Below are positions 20,455 through 33,100 of a stretch of DNA of 64,000 nucleotides, piece by piece. Source of the stretch: Tuctoria greenei (Eukaryota > Streptophyta > Magnoliopsida > Poales > Poaceae); NCBI GenBank assembly GCA_036927565.1, contig JAYESD010000001.1, positions 265,433,560 through 265,497,559 of the forward strand, given 5' to 3'. Made by a program: the position numbers and the translations under genes. Numbering within the stretch: position 1 is the first letter of the stretch; each line of letters starts with the position of its first letter. A model generated the notes under the pieces. That model was not told the DNA's origin. It made no database searches and was given only the letters and a program-made list of their open reading frames with translations.

Positions 20455-22560
20455 GGTCTAGAGCACCTCCTAATTCGGGTTCAGATCAGTTGAGCACAAA
20501 TCCACAACAATTAGAAGGAGGGGATCTCGAATCCAAATAAGAACCAAAATAAGATGAACTAAGATTGAGAAAATCGGTCATACCTTAGTGTGTCACCCCC
20601 GTGTCCTTCGGGATCGAGGATATCTTCACCTCACGGGGGGTTGGCGCCACCACAACCCGCACTCCTCTGCCCGAGGAGCTCCGGGATGAAGGCGTCGTCA
20701 GCTAAGCCTTCTCACGCGGTGGGTCCACCCAGGAGTGCGCACCGGCAGGAACTCCATGGCGACACAACCGAGAACCACCGTGGAACCTTAACCCTAATAC
20801 TTAAGGCGAAGGCGTCACTCTCAGTACGGAGCCGGCCTTCCGCCGTTCGACGGTAGCGAGGTCACCCTCGGGGACCTCGCGCACTGGGGAAAGGGTCATG
20901 ACGGCGCTGGAGTTTTCGTCGTCGGTCTCTCTCTCTAAGCGAGTCATGCACCGTTGTGGCTAGAGGAGAGAGAAGAGAAGGGTTAGGAATGAATTAGGGT
21001 TTGGAGAAGGGCGTCGGCCGGCAGTTTTGTTCCATCCGACATCATCGCTCCGTCGTAGGATCTTCCTTGGACGGACCAGATGAACCAAAGTTGTAAGTCT
21101 TCGCTCGACATTAGTCGTTGGATCAAAATTCAACGATGATGGCGCGCTGTGCGCATCGGGTGGGCTCAGAGCCCAGGCGGGTGCCTTCTACGGGCCGGTG
21201 GGTTGCCCTTTTTGCACCGTGCGCGTCAACCACGGGCTGGGCCGCGCGCGTAGCAGGCTATGCGCCGGCAAGCCATGCCGCAAGCATGGCGGGCCTTATA
21301 GGCCATCTGGGCTGCTCCTTGCGCCTCTCAGCTAAAAGCTGCAAGCCCGAATGAGCACGCCTCTAAGTTGGCCAGTGGGCCATTTTCTATTTTCATAGAT
21401 TTTGGTAATTTTTAGTATTAAGCTTGGGCTGTTTTAGACAATGGGCTTTTCCCATTTTTTTTGGAATATTGGGATTTTCTTCCAACTTCAAGTTTGGAGA
21501 TGATTTTTTTCAGTGTGGATTTTTAGCATTTTAGTATTTGTGCTAAAATCAATTTTGGCTTTGCTCAATTTAGCATTGGGCTTTTCAGTTTTAGTGTATT
21601 TCAGTTTTGTGACATTTTAGTATGGGATAAAATGTCATTAAGGCTCACAAAATTAATTAAGTGGACATAAACTATTAAGTATCTTGATAATTATTTTATT
21701 ATTGTTTTCTTGTTAGTTCTTAGTTATTTAGGGCTAAGTGTAAAAATAAGTATTTTTCTTGTCCACTCAATTAAGTCATTTTGCTGTGAGATTATGAGTT
21801 ATTAAGCATGATAAATAGAAAATTAAGTATTAAGCTTCCACTGTTAATTAAGTCATGGTGTTTTCATTGAGTAACCAATGTGAAAAATGAATTTACCACT
21901 ATCATGATAATTTTATTGAGTAACCAACGCAAAAATTAAAATTGTCATGATTAAGTTATTTTGAGTTACCATAATTAAGTTAATTTAAGTGGTCATGCTT
22001 AAGTTGTTATGCCTAAGTTGCTTTAAATTTTAAGTCATGAAGTTTTAAATTATTATTAGTGATGGTAATTTCGTTGAGTAACCAACGTGAAATATGTAAT
22101 TACCACATTTTGAGTTTAAGTTTTCATTCTTTTTAAGTCATAGTGTTTTGTTCAATAACCAACTTGAAAGGCAAAGCACACTATCAATGATCCATTAAAT
22201 TATTAAGTTTTTTTCGTTGTGTAAACAACGTGAAAGATGAAATTATTATGTCTTTAGTATTGTGTTGTTGCTAAGTAACCAAAGTGAAAGGCAAAAACAC
22301 GTTCAGAAGTTAAGTTTTATTAAGTTACTTTATGTGTTGTGTTTTCATTAAGTAACCAACGTGAAAGACGAAACACATAGTTAATAATTATTTAAGTTCA
22401 GTTAGTTTTCGTTCGGTAACCAACGTGAAATACGAAATCATTAAGTTTTTAGTTTTGTAAGTTGTCAAGTAACCAACGTGAAAGACAAAATAAGATGTTT
22501 TGTTCATAATCATGTTCCTGCATTTACTTATGTTCTATTATGTTTTTATTATGAAGGATC
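20455..22560 (+). other. long 5' leader of the copia element, with tandem repeats
   Basis: About 2 kb separates the primer site from gag. The first part (20590-21360) is GC-rich without a believable gene. The second part (21840-22500) carries about ten degenerate units containing gtaaccaacgtgaaagac followed by aaa and a taagtt spacer, roughly 55-80 bp apart. I see no protein homology. Confidence 0.55.
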
Positions 22561-22680
22561 TTCCACTCCAGATTTGATATTAAGATTTATCTCGCCAGAG
22601 AACTATCTAAGAAAAGACAATTACAGTACTTGGTGATGTAAGTTGGATGCTGGTTTAACAATCTCCAAAATAGATTTGAC

Positions 22681-23283
22681 ATTGATGAGAGAACGCCCTA
22701 CTGAGCCTAAGATTCCCGTTATTCGTGATGGGGAAACTAAGGAGTCTTTCACCGAAAGGATGGAAGCTTATGAAGATGACTACTTTCGCTTTGATTTAGA
22801 TCGTGCTAAGTGATCAATCTCAAATAAAAATGCTTAAAAATGATTAATGATTCAATTACTGAGAGTGTTCGGGAAGAAATAATTTCTGAATGCAACACTG
22901 CTTATGAGTACCTCCTTGTAATAGAAAAGTATGCAACTTGCTACAACAAGGCTACAATGCATGCTCTTGTTAAGAAACTTGTCACTCAGAAGTATAATGG
23001 AGGAACTGTGCGTGAGCACATTCTTAGTATGTGGGACACTGCTGCTAAACTTAAGCTATTAGATCCGGGGTTGAAAGATGAGTTTCTTTTCAACCTCATC
23101 CTCGCTCTACTTCCAGATGATTTTGAGCATATTATCATCAGTTACAACTCTCAGTCTGAGCAGTGGGATCTTAAGAAACTCATTGATTTATGCATTCAAG
23201 AAGAAGATCACATTAAGTCTCATCGTGTCATTAAGTCTGTCAATCATGAGAATGATAAAGGTAAGTTGAATTTTAATTGTTAA
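22681..23283 (+). pseudogene. copia gag polyprotein (UBN2-type), N-terminal break
   Basis: Capsid-type Gag of a copia element. 22681-22810 reads MRERPTEPKIPVIRDGETKE and ends in a stop. A shifted frame opens at 22840 and runs 147 residues, with the family block KKLVTQKYNGGTVREHILSM, then LKDEFLFNLILALLPDDFEH and the EQWDLKKLIDLCIQEE region. No zinc knuckle is visible after it. At least one stop and one frame change separate the halves. Confidence 0.7.
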
Positions 23284-26200
23284 GTCAATGTTTAAGATTA
23301 TTTTTTAACTCATTTGATTGATTAACTAGGATGCAATCCTGCATATTCTTGAGACAGGAATTAGATAAGTGGAGAATCATAAGAAGAGTGGAATGATCAT
23401 TAAAGTCGCTATGGTCATGAAGCCAATGTTGAAATCTTAGACTTATTTTTCTTCTAAGTTATAGTCTTGTACTTAGGATTCATCATATACCCTCATTAAT
23501 GGATTTTTAGTTTAAGTACTCATATTTGTAATTTTTAATTCAAGTACTTCATTGAGTTCTTAGTATTATGGTTAAGCACATTCAATTATAACATTTATCC
23601 TTAGATGATGATTTTAAATATTATTTAAGTTTTAACTCACAAACTAAGTATTAAGATAAGCACATTAGAATCAATCCCGAAACAATTTCGAAATTACGGC
23701 ATTGTCATTAAGACCATATTTCGAGGGGGAGAATTGAATTAATTTTCTCTATCGATTAGTTTCTCCCTCATTAAGACGTTTCAGATTCAAAATAAGGCAT
23801 TGAACATGTATTGTTAGTATTAACTTAGTTTTATTCAAGTAAGAATTCAATACCCCTAAAATAACTAAGTGAAATGGTGTATGTTAATTAAGTATATTAA
23901 GTTATTAGTCTATCGATTTACGTGTTAAGTCGAACTTTATATTAAGTGAGCCTCTAAGACACCATTGTATATTGTGGACAGGGCGTAAACCTCACTTAAG
24001 CATTTTCATATGAGGTAGTCCCATTAAGGCAAAAGTAACCCAAAATTATTAACTTTGGTTGTAAGAACAATAAATAATAAGATATTGATTATCATCAGGT
24101 TAGTTAAATAAGACATGTGATTAGGGGGAGTATGGTATGACGAGAGATTGTATTGTCTCTCTCTACCTGCTGTAGCTGAATTTATTAATATTTTTCGTTG
24201 ATGATTCACTACGTGTTGTTGGTCTTTCATCAGTAACATAAAAATATTAAGAATAACTCAGTTTAAGCCTGTTATCATCAAGGATGTGAGGCGACAATAA
24301 CCCCAAAATGTAAACATAATGCACGAGTTATGTGAGTTGCATAAGGTAAAGTGTTGGGTTGATCCTCACTTAATATAAGTTTTGATCCATGGTGGGTCAT
24401 AAGGTCATTTAAAAATTAAAATAAGTAAGTATGATTAAATCAGGGGGAGTCTTGACTTCATAAAGACACTGATCTTGAAAGCAATGGTACATGTTGCCAG
24501 TCTTATTCAAGAATCACTCCTTATGATGTCTTATTTATGTTGTGTTAACAATGCAAGACATTGTTGTCACAATATCTGCTTTTGATTCTTTTTCATTAGT
24601 GGCCAATAATGATGAAAAGTGATAGCAGCCCGATCACAATAAGACAAATGACAAAGGATGTCATAACATATAAGAAAATACTGTAAGACGATCTTAATCA
24701 TCTAAATGGTGTAAAACCATGTCAGATGAGATGGGATCTGAGTACGCCGTAAGTATCCAAATTTTAGTCATAAGTTCTTGAAAGAATCAAAACAGTAGAC
24801 TGTAATGAGCCTACAAGGGAAGAGTGATTCTGAAGGGAAATTTTTGTCTGTGGTCAGATTAATGGCAATTCACTCAATTAAGAATTCCTCAAGGATAATT
24901 AAGTTATTAGTAGTGTATTATAGATGTTTTTACATCAGATGGATGTAAAACAAAGTTCCCTATTTGAGATTTGTATAAAAACATTAGTGTGATCTGTCCG
25001 AAAGGTTTGTCATAATGATCAAGAGACTCTTGAGATACTCTTTAGAGAAATCCATTCATGGATTCAATTAAGCATTAAGAAATGTATCTTAAGATCTATT
25101 GGACTATTAGTTTGGGTTTACAAGATAAGTGAGAAGGACACTCACATGTATACTAAGTTGAATGTACTTTGTACATTATTTGTAAGTAGTAATGCAATTC
25201 CCTCATAAGAAAATTAAGGGATTTTGTCTATAAAAAAAGTATCTAGGTGAATAATCCTACAAGCTAGGAATTAGAAATTCATCGTGATCATAGTAAAGGG
25301 TTGTTAGTCTCATTTAAGATGGCATATTTAGTGTACTCGAGGAGTATGACATGTATGCGATTAAAACTTCGCCTGTTTAGATAGTCAAGGATGATAAGTT
25401 TAAGAATTAGTTAAGTTTAGGGAACCAATGATGGTCGACTTTATGTTTTCGATTCCATAAGCTTCTGCTGTTGGGAGATTAATTGATATATGCTCGAATA
25501 AGATTTTACCTTGACTTAAGATCATGACCGGGATATTTGACAGACATTGGGCCATGCTAGTGGTTCGCCACTGAAAGACATTTAAGAATTTGCTTAAGAA
25601 GGTGCAATGCACATAAGGCCTCATGTTAAGATATTATAAGTCAAAACTCACTTCACGAAGTGAGCTTCTTAGTCTTAGTTTCGCGAATTGTGTGAATTCT
25701 AAGAATTCCACGTTAGTTATATATCCACCTTCGCGAATGGAGTTATCTCGTGGAAACACTCTAAACAAATAGTCACTGCATCGTCCACAATGCGTGACAA
25801 ACCTTATTATTCATGATGAGGCCAACAAGCAGGCGATACAAAGCTTTGCCCGGTTTTAAGAGTGTTCGACAGCACAAACCACTTAAGTAATACTATAATA
25901 ATAAGTTTGTAGTACCATAATTTCACAACAATAGGTCGAGTGAAACTGTCAAGCATATCGACTTTAAGCCTTGTGTTGTGAAAGATAATATCCAGGATCA
26001 CAATTAGTGACGAACATAAAAGAATCAAGCGAAAGCTTGCGGTACCGTTTACAAAAGGTTTTCCGCCCGAGTGTTCAGAGAACACATAGCATGCATGAGT
26101 CTTAAGTGGAAACCTGTGAAGTATCCTGGATACTAAGGAGGCAACTAAGTATAAGGTTATTTTTAAATGTGAGACATATCTTGGTCTTCGAGTCAAGCAG

Positions 26201-26327
26201 TGCATAACTGACTGTTTGATGCGTTGTGCCTTTTATGTCAAAGCATTCAGAAATAGACAGTAAGTTTAGTAATTAGATAATTAAGTAAGTAAGCAAGTAA
26301 GTTTTAGCACTGTGATCAAGGGGGGAA
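23284..26327 (+). other. degenerate copia pol remnant
   Basis: No open frame above about 130 codons in the sense direction. Short matches to the end of copia pol can be read near 25930-26110: a KHIDFKPCVVKDNIQ-like RNase H block, then an FSARVFREHIACM-like C-terminus. The rest is too decayed to assign. Confidence 0.45.
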
Positions 26328-26756
26328 TGTTAGAGTTGATCACGTTCTGGTAGGGGCCCCACCCCTACCGAGTCCAACTCTCCACCACCCTGATCGGGGG
26401 TGGTTAACAACTCCTAATTGGTGGGCCCCCTCTCACGCCCGTATATACACCCGAGGCATTGTTGCCAAAGACCCTAAGAGAGAATCCGATCTACTGCATA
26501 CAAAAAGTGAGGGGAAGGTCCTGCCATCGCCGACGCCGCTTGCACCTCGACGTCAACCTCAACCACTAGTGCTATGGATACGAATCCTAACCCAGGCCAA
26601 GGTACGTCTCTTATGTCTCTGTCCATGCTAAATCTATAGATGATTAGATGACTGCTCTACTTTGATTAATTGTTGATTAAGTTTTAGCCTAAGTTAATTA
26701 GCCTAAGTGTTCCGATTGGGTTAATGCTTAGATGATTAGAGCCTCTAATTCTAACA
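26328..26756 (+). repeat. 3' LTR of the copia element
   Basis: 429 bp, near-identical to 20012-20439. Confidence 0.9.
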
Positions 26757-27940
26757 GTCGGCGGTCTCCATGCCGCTGTCGTCGGGTGCGTACACCGGTA
26801 CGGGGCAGTTCTTCGCGCGGTTCTTAGTGGGCACGCCGGTGCAACAGTTCTTGCTGGTGGCGGACACCGGCAGCGACCTCACCTGGGTCAAGTGCCGCGG
26901 CCATGGGAACGTGTTTCGGCCTAAGAACTCCGAGTCGTGGGCGCCCCGCCCATCCCGTGTTCCTCGGGCACGTGCAAGCAGGACGTGCCTTTCTCCCTCG
27001 CCAACAGCTCCACTCCTGCCGGCCCCTGCGCCTACGACTACAGGTATATGGACCTCTATTCTCGCCACACACGTTGACGTACGATCGAATGAACTAGCGT
27101 TACAAAACCGCCGTGGCAGGTACGAGGAAAGCTCGGCGTCGGCGCGCGGCGTGGTGGGCACCGACTCGGTGACCATCGCGGTGTCCGGTGGCACCAAGAA
27201 GAGCATGAAGCTAGATCACGTGGTCTTAGGTTGCACCACCTCCTACGTCGGCCAGAGCTTCGCGTCAGCGGACGGCGTGCTCAGCCTCGGGAACAGCAAG
27301 GATCTCGTTTGCCACCGGCGCTGCCGCGCGCTTCGGGGGACGATTCTCCTACTGCCTCGTCGACCATCTCGCCCCGCGCGGCGTCACCGGCTACCTCGCC
27401 TTCGGCCCTGGGCGCGAGACACCGCGGTCCCAAACGCGGCTGCTGCTCGATCCCGCGACGCCGTTCTACGGGGTGACAGTCACACACATCCAAGTGGCAC
27501 AGGCATCGCGCTTGACATCCCCGGCGAGGTGTGGGACGTCAAGAAGAACGGCGGCGTCATCCTCGACTCCGGCACGACACTGACTGTGCTCGCCAGTCCG
27601 GCGTACAAGGCCGTGGTCACGGCGCTGAGCAAGCACCTCGCCGGGATTCCTAGGGTCAGCTTGGACCCGTTCGAGTACTGCTACAACTGGACTGCACGAC
27701 GTTCGGGTGCGCCGGAGATCCCAAAGCTGACGGTGCAGTTCGCTCAGTCGGCCAAGTTTGAGCCGCCGGCGAATTAGCTACGTCATCGACGTGGAGCCGG
27801 GTGTGAAGTGCATAGGCGTGCAGGAGGGCCAGTGGCCAGGGGTGTCCGTCTTTGGCAACATTCTTCAGCAAGAGCACCTTTGGGAATTCGACCTCAAGAA
27901 TCGATGGGTCAGGTTCAAACGATCGAGCTGCAACAAATAA

Positions 27941-28155
27941 ATCTTGTGCTTGGGACACTGCTAATTTGTAAGAGCATTACTGCCTTACAATAAATGATTT
28001 TTGAAAAATAAACAACAAAATTCTGTAGGTATGGGGAAACAATACTCTATCTTTTGCAGAGAGTTCTGGTGCTAATTTGCAGTTGCATGGATTAGGTTGC
28101 CTAATCACAATCATCACATATTCATATCACATAGTCATATCACATATAATATAAA
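27941..28155. other. spacer downstream of the protease pseudogene
   Basis: Ordinary AT-rich sequence. Short catatcaca repeats begin near 28110. Confidence 0.35.
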
Positions 28156-28676
28156 GGAAAAAGTCTATTGTACTACCTTCAAGTATTAGCTTTGTTCACT
28201 CAACTCCCTAAAGATTTTTTGGTTCATTTTACCCACTGAACTATTTAGATTGGTTAAATTCACCTCCTATTAAAATTTCTGTTTTTTGTTTCTCTTTGTA
28301 TGGGTTATATTCGAAGTTTAAATTTTGTTGAAAAGTATATGATATCATAAACTATGCAATAAAAGTAATTTTGTATTTTTTCATAAACTTTTTTCACGTA
28401 TTATTTCATCTTCCAAATGAGATTTGTTTACCTAGTTTAAAATACAAAAAGAATACCAAAAATTTTAAAAAATATATTTCTATGTATATTCTGTTGTAAC
28501 ATATAATCTCATGAAATTTTACCTTCAGAAATCATGTTTACAAAGAGAAACAAAAAAATAATAGAGGATGAATTAAACCAATGTAAATAGTTTGAGGGGT
28601 AAACTGAACCAAAATTTTCTTTAGGGGGTTAAGTGAACAACACTGATATTTAAAGGTAGTAAAATGGACTTTTTTC
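28156..28676. repeat. 521-bp foldback MITE-like element
   Basis: The left arm starts ggaaaaagtctattgtacta and the right arm ends tagtaaaatggacttttttc, its reverse complement with few changes. Arms of about 140 bases each pair, including tttggttcattttaccc and its partner, and ttttttgtttctctttgt and its partner. There is no coding capacity. No clear target duplication found. Confidence 0.65.
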
Positions 28677-28679
28677 TAA

Positions 28680-28795
28680 TATAAACATATCACATATCAC
28701 ATAGTCTTTCACATGTCATATAGTCTTTCACATATCACATATCACATATCACAGACATATCACATAGTCTTTCACATGTCACATATTAACTCAAT
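28680..28795. repeat. short tandem repeats catatcaca / catagtcttt
   Basis: Repeated catatcacatatcaca and catagtctttcacatgtca units, with similar sequence on the other side of the foldback element (28106-28150). The foldback element appears to have inserted into this simple repeat. Confidence 0.5.
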
Positions 28796-29519
28796 CTTTC
28801 TTAAGCTTCAATGTTGATAGTGTCTGGTGTTGGAAACCAAGATTTGGTCTTATGATCGCGATGCAAGAATAAGAAATCATCATGCCTCCTCAACGACCCC
28901 TCAAAATCAGCATCTAGTTCCACAACTGGATCGACAGGAAATGGTGTACGGTAGCATCTTGTTCAATGTCCTCCTAATAAGGGATACCCATTTTTTTTGC
29001 TGGGACATTGTCTTCAGTGCCAATAACATTTCCGGCATTCAAAGGAACAATATCCTGAAATCTGCTGATGGAAAAAATAGTTTAGGGGAATAACTCGAGA
29101 GCACAACAATTGAAGTAAAGCCCTTCGACAGAACATACCCTAACGCATAAATATCAGCAGGATGCGAAGAATGGAACCAATCATCTAAATTTAATTCCCT
29201 TGGTGGAGATTTCCCACCAACATCCCATGTGCAGGCAAAGATTCTATAAAGAAAAACAAGCAAAACAGGAATTCATAAGATTATAGCAGTGCAAGAACTA
29301 CCTAGAAGTGATACTGTCCATAAAAATGATTATAATTTTCAAAAGTGAGTTCAAAACTATTATATTACTACTGCATTCGAGATTCATTGTTCTGGCAGAG
29401 AAACTCAAGTCCAGTTGTTTCCTGAGATCATAAAGGAAAGAAGTGTATATATACAGTGAAATGCCTACCTGTAATCTTGAACTTCTATCACTCTTGCCAC
29501 ATCAAACACTACTACAATA

Positions 29520-29945
29520 AGCCTCATCGCAGGCGGCTCCAAACCTATTATCACACGCGGTTTTTAAAACCGCTTGAAACGAAGAGCCTGTGATAATTCG
29601 CAATTTCACAGGTGGAGAAGTGAAACCGCCTGTGAAGACAGATTATCACAAGCGGTTCTTTACTTAGACTAGCCGCATGTGAAAATAATTTATCACAGGC
29701 GGGTCGTGCAACATATATAACCGCCTGTGATAATAGTGTTATCACAGGCGGATCTTGACCTACATCAAGCAGTCTGTGAAGACAATTTATCGCATCCGGT
29801 TTCTACCATAACAGTAACCGCTTGTGATAATTAGGTTATCACAGATGGTTCTTTACCTATATCTAGCCGCCTGTGATAATTATTCTTCACAGGCAGGTGT
29901 AGCCGTTGGTAAATAACCGCCCGTGATAAGGTATAACCTATGCAA
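29520..29945. repeat. left subterminal repeats of CACTA copy 1
   Basis: At least ten copies of an 8-12 base motif (tcacaggcgg, accgcctgtga) in both orientations. These match the kind of sites bound by TnpA in En/Spm elements. Confidence 0.8.
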
Positions 29946-30131
29946 AACTAGCTGCTGTTATTTCTAATTTCCAGGTCAATTCAATATAATTACAGAACAT
30001 AAGTCAACAATATCATCACAGAAATGAACAATATCATCACAGAAGTCATCTCACAGAAGTCAATTTCACTAAAACAATATACATATGTACAAGTTACAAA
30101 AAAAATTCATCTCATAGTTTACAAGTTTTCA

Positions 30132-33100
30132 CTAAAAACTGTTTCTATTGGCATAGTCGCAAAGTTCTGACACATCAGCTATTGCACCATTCTCATCAAA
30201 GAACTTCCCTCTTTTGTGCAAAATTTCGCGACGAATGAATTGACAGAGGTCAGCAGCAATCTTGTCAGCTCCTCCACCAGGAATACTTCTACAAACCGGC
30301 CATTCTTCGTTCACATTCTTCGTGTGTTGCAATGAAACACATAACAAAGTTTATAATGTGTTGGTTTGAACAATCTCAAAGTATAGATCAAAGTGAGAGT
30401 ATACAAGAATTTATTTGGTATTTTTGGAGCAGTTGTACTATGAGAAATTGAATTTTGAAGTTGGAATCAAAATATAAAAATAAATTTTCTTGTAATATTG
30501 AACAACAGAGAATATAAGTATTATACTATGCTAGTTACAATGAAAATGAAACTCAAAAGTAAGAAAATAAGATATCGACATTAAGGATAACTTACATCCT
30601 CACAATTCACTCTATATTTGCTGGCGGTCCGAAGATGCTCGCATACATAATACCCGCATAAGACACTCCCAGCAGGCTGCTTCAGACAAGCATAATACAT
30701 TTTAATGTCCAATGCAGTCGTATTAGAAGGTCTCTCACCGCCAAGCCATTCCGCGTAAAACTGCCAAGCGCTGTAATACAAGAAATGTCATATAAAACTT
30801 GTCAACACATTCTAAATGCGTGTAAATTAAAATTATTGAATAAACGTACAGTTTCAAAATGGAAAGGAAATCTTTGTAACGATCTGGTGGGAAATCGGCC
30901 GAGTCCAAGACTGTTGTCATTCCCTACGTTGGCTTGATGAAGATCATTATGTAGTGACTACTGCAAACATACAAACACACGTGTTAACAATTACCAATAA
31001 TTGCTAATTCAATGTCATGTGTCAAACTTACTCGAAGTGGTACGGAGCCTTTACAAGGTCCTTGCCGTCTCTGACAAAGTTAAACATCGCATGTCTTATG
31101 TAAGCTGCAACTTCTGTCCTTCTATCCTTCTTAAGTTTTGCGATTGTTTTTTCAAATTCTTTTTTTTTCATGTGCTTGAACTTTGTTGAGTCTCGATCCG
31201 CCTTGATGTTGAATAACGACTTTCCAATCCGTGTAGGGTCAAGGATACCTGTCTTGCGTTCCATCTTTTCATTATCCATATATTACATCCTATTGAAGAA
31301 GTCCATAATTGTTATAATCTCATGAAATGTGTATGCGTGTAGTAAGAAAAGCAAATGCAAAATATTAGAGGCACTTACAAGCACCATACGAGCAGCAGGT
31401 TGATTTCGAGCATGCCCCGATGGAAAAGGGGATGCAACTATTCAAATAAAATGACTCGTCTATCTTCTTCAGTGCTCCAGAATGCTTCTTTTGGAATACG
31501 AAATGTGACGCAAGAAATCTCATATTTTGTGCTGGCAAGGATGTACCACTCATGCATTCTTTTGAGCGGGGCAGGTTGTTTGCTAAGTTGTACGGATGTC
31601 ATTAACAGCTTTCCATTCTTAAATTCAGGAGGAACATCCTCAAGCTTGTATATTGGAACTCCTGGTTTAACTAAAGCCGTCCGCCAATTATACATGACAC
31701 CGTCTTCTTCCCACTCCTCGATATCTCCTAATACTGGCTCATGAGAAGAACGAGATGCACTCGATTTTCTAATATTTTCTTTCATAGTTTCCAAAAACTT
31801 TGACACTTCTAATGAATGTTTCTTAATTTTGTATGGGTTAACTTTGATAGGCACAAATGATCGAGGAGTAGTCGTCGGAAGTTGGACACTGGCTTGTTGT
31901 TGAACCTGTTGTTCAACTGATTGCTCTTTACTCCCAGCAGCTGGCTCTAGTACTACTCCAAGCTGTTTCTCAACTGGTTGCTCTTTACTAGCAACAGCTT
32001 GCTCTAGTACTGTTTGAAGCTGTTGTCCAACTTGTTGCTCTTGGATATCTTTACTAGCAAGGTTACTATCATCCTTGCTGAGACATAGGGGGAGTGGATC
32101 TTCCTGGACTGGGAGTGGATCTTCCTGGACTTTCAGCTTAAAAGATGGGGTTGCAGTATTTCGAGATGCGACGGGGCTAGAAATTGGCTCATCGTCCAAC
32201 ACGATATTGCGTCGGTGCCAAAGGTTTAATTGGTTGACAGCCTGCCCCAGAGTCGCGATCCCCTCAGGTTTGACATGGTCTATTTCATAATCTTCATAAT
32301 CATTATCAATGATCTGAAGAACTTGCACCACAACATAATACAACGGAAGTGGATTCCCGTTGAAGTAACGATCAGGCTTTGCCATAGCAGCGGCAACATG
32401 TTTGATATTGTTCCCTGCTCTAGCGATCGGGACAAGAAGACGACAAGATTTGTCGTTAGCAATATCATCGACAAGGAACTTATGGGTTGACCCTGAGCCT
32501 GATACAGAACCAACGCTGCTAGGGTAGATAGTTGGAGATACTAATTGCTCCTTTGGCACCAGAACCATCGCTGTACTCGGTGCCACTAATTGTGCCAATT
32601 GTCTAAGTTGTTCTATTATTTCTTGCATATTTTCTTTGACCTTTTGAGCAATCATTTCATCAAATGTTTTCTTAAACTTCTCACGTCTTCTATATGTGTC
32701 TTTATCTTTAGGGAAACCATCTATCCGAGACATTTGAGAAGAGACTGCTCGAACCCGTCCGCTGTGTTCAGTGTTTCCTAAGATAGCGGTAAGTTGGTCA
32801 TTCTCCCTCTTCGACTTGAAGAGACCCTTCTGTTGCTTTTCAATTACTTCTTTCATTTTATCCTCGACTTCATTCATAGAGTCGTGCTTTTCAAGTTTGC
32901 CCTCGCTGGTCAAACCTGACCGAGCAAAGACCCACCGCTGAGTTCTCTCATCGCAACCTTCTAATAGGTGAGGATTGCCCTTACTGGTAATTTCGTCTAA
33001 TATCTTATTCCATTTCTGAACTTTGGAGGCATATCCGGCAGACCCTAAGCGATGATGGTATTTGTTCTTTCTTGCAAGCTCTGACCTAGTTGCACTTAGA

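Larger units (their letters stand above)
20012..26756 (+). mobile_element. Ty1/copia LTR retrotransposon, 6745 bp, complete ends, decayed coding region
   Basis: The LTRs at 20012-20439 and 26328-26756 (428 and 429 bp) both run tgttagagttgatca... to ...ctctaattctaaca. The 5-bp target duplication GTCGG is at 20007-20011 and 26757-26761. After the 5' LTR, ttggtatcaagagc matches the usual initiator Met-tRNA primer site apart from one extra A. Before the 3' LTR, aaggggggaa is the polypurine tract. The LTRs differ at a modest number of sites, so insertion is not very recent. The only sizeable frame is gag; pol is reduced to scattered remnants. Confidence 0.92.
19723..27940 (+). pseudogene. aspartyl protease (pepsin family A1, plant nepenthesin-like), disrupted by a copia insertion
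   Basis: Secreted aspartic protease gene. It opens with a signal-peptide-like stretch (ALHKHLLPLLVLIALAASAVA), but the expected ATG at 19723-19725 reads ACG. At 20007-20011 the frame is cut by a copia element and resumes at 26757. Across the empty site the frame continues into SGAYTGTGQFFARFLVGTP and the first catalytic motif DTGSDLTWVKC. An intron lies at about 27042-27119. The second catalytic motif LDSGTTLTVLA is near 27560, and the C-terminus ends WVRFKRSSCNK at 27940. Independent frameshifts occur near 26937, 27300, 27495 and 27772. The gene therefore carries lesions beyond the insertion and is a pseudogene. Confidence 0.88.

Noticed and set aside
26751..27206. 151-codon minus-strand frame across the protease
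   Set aside because: Mirror of the GC-rich protease exon; no domain seen.
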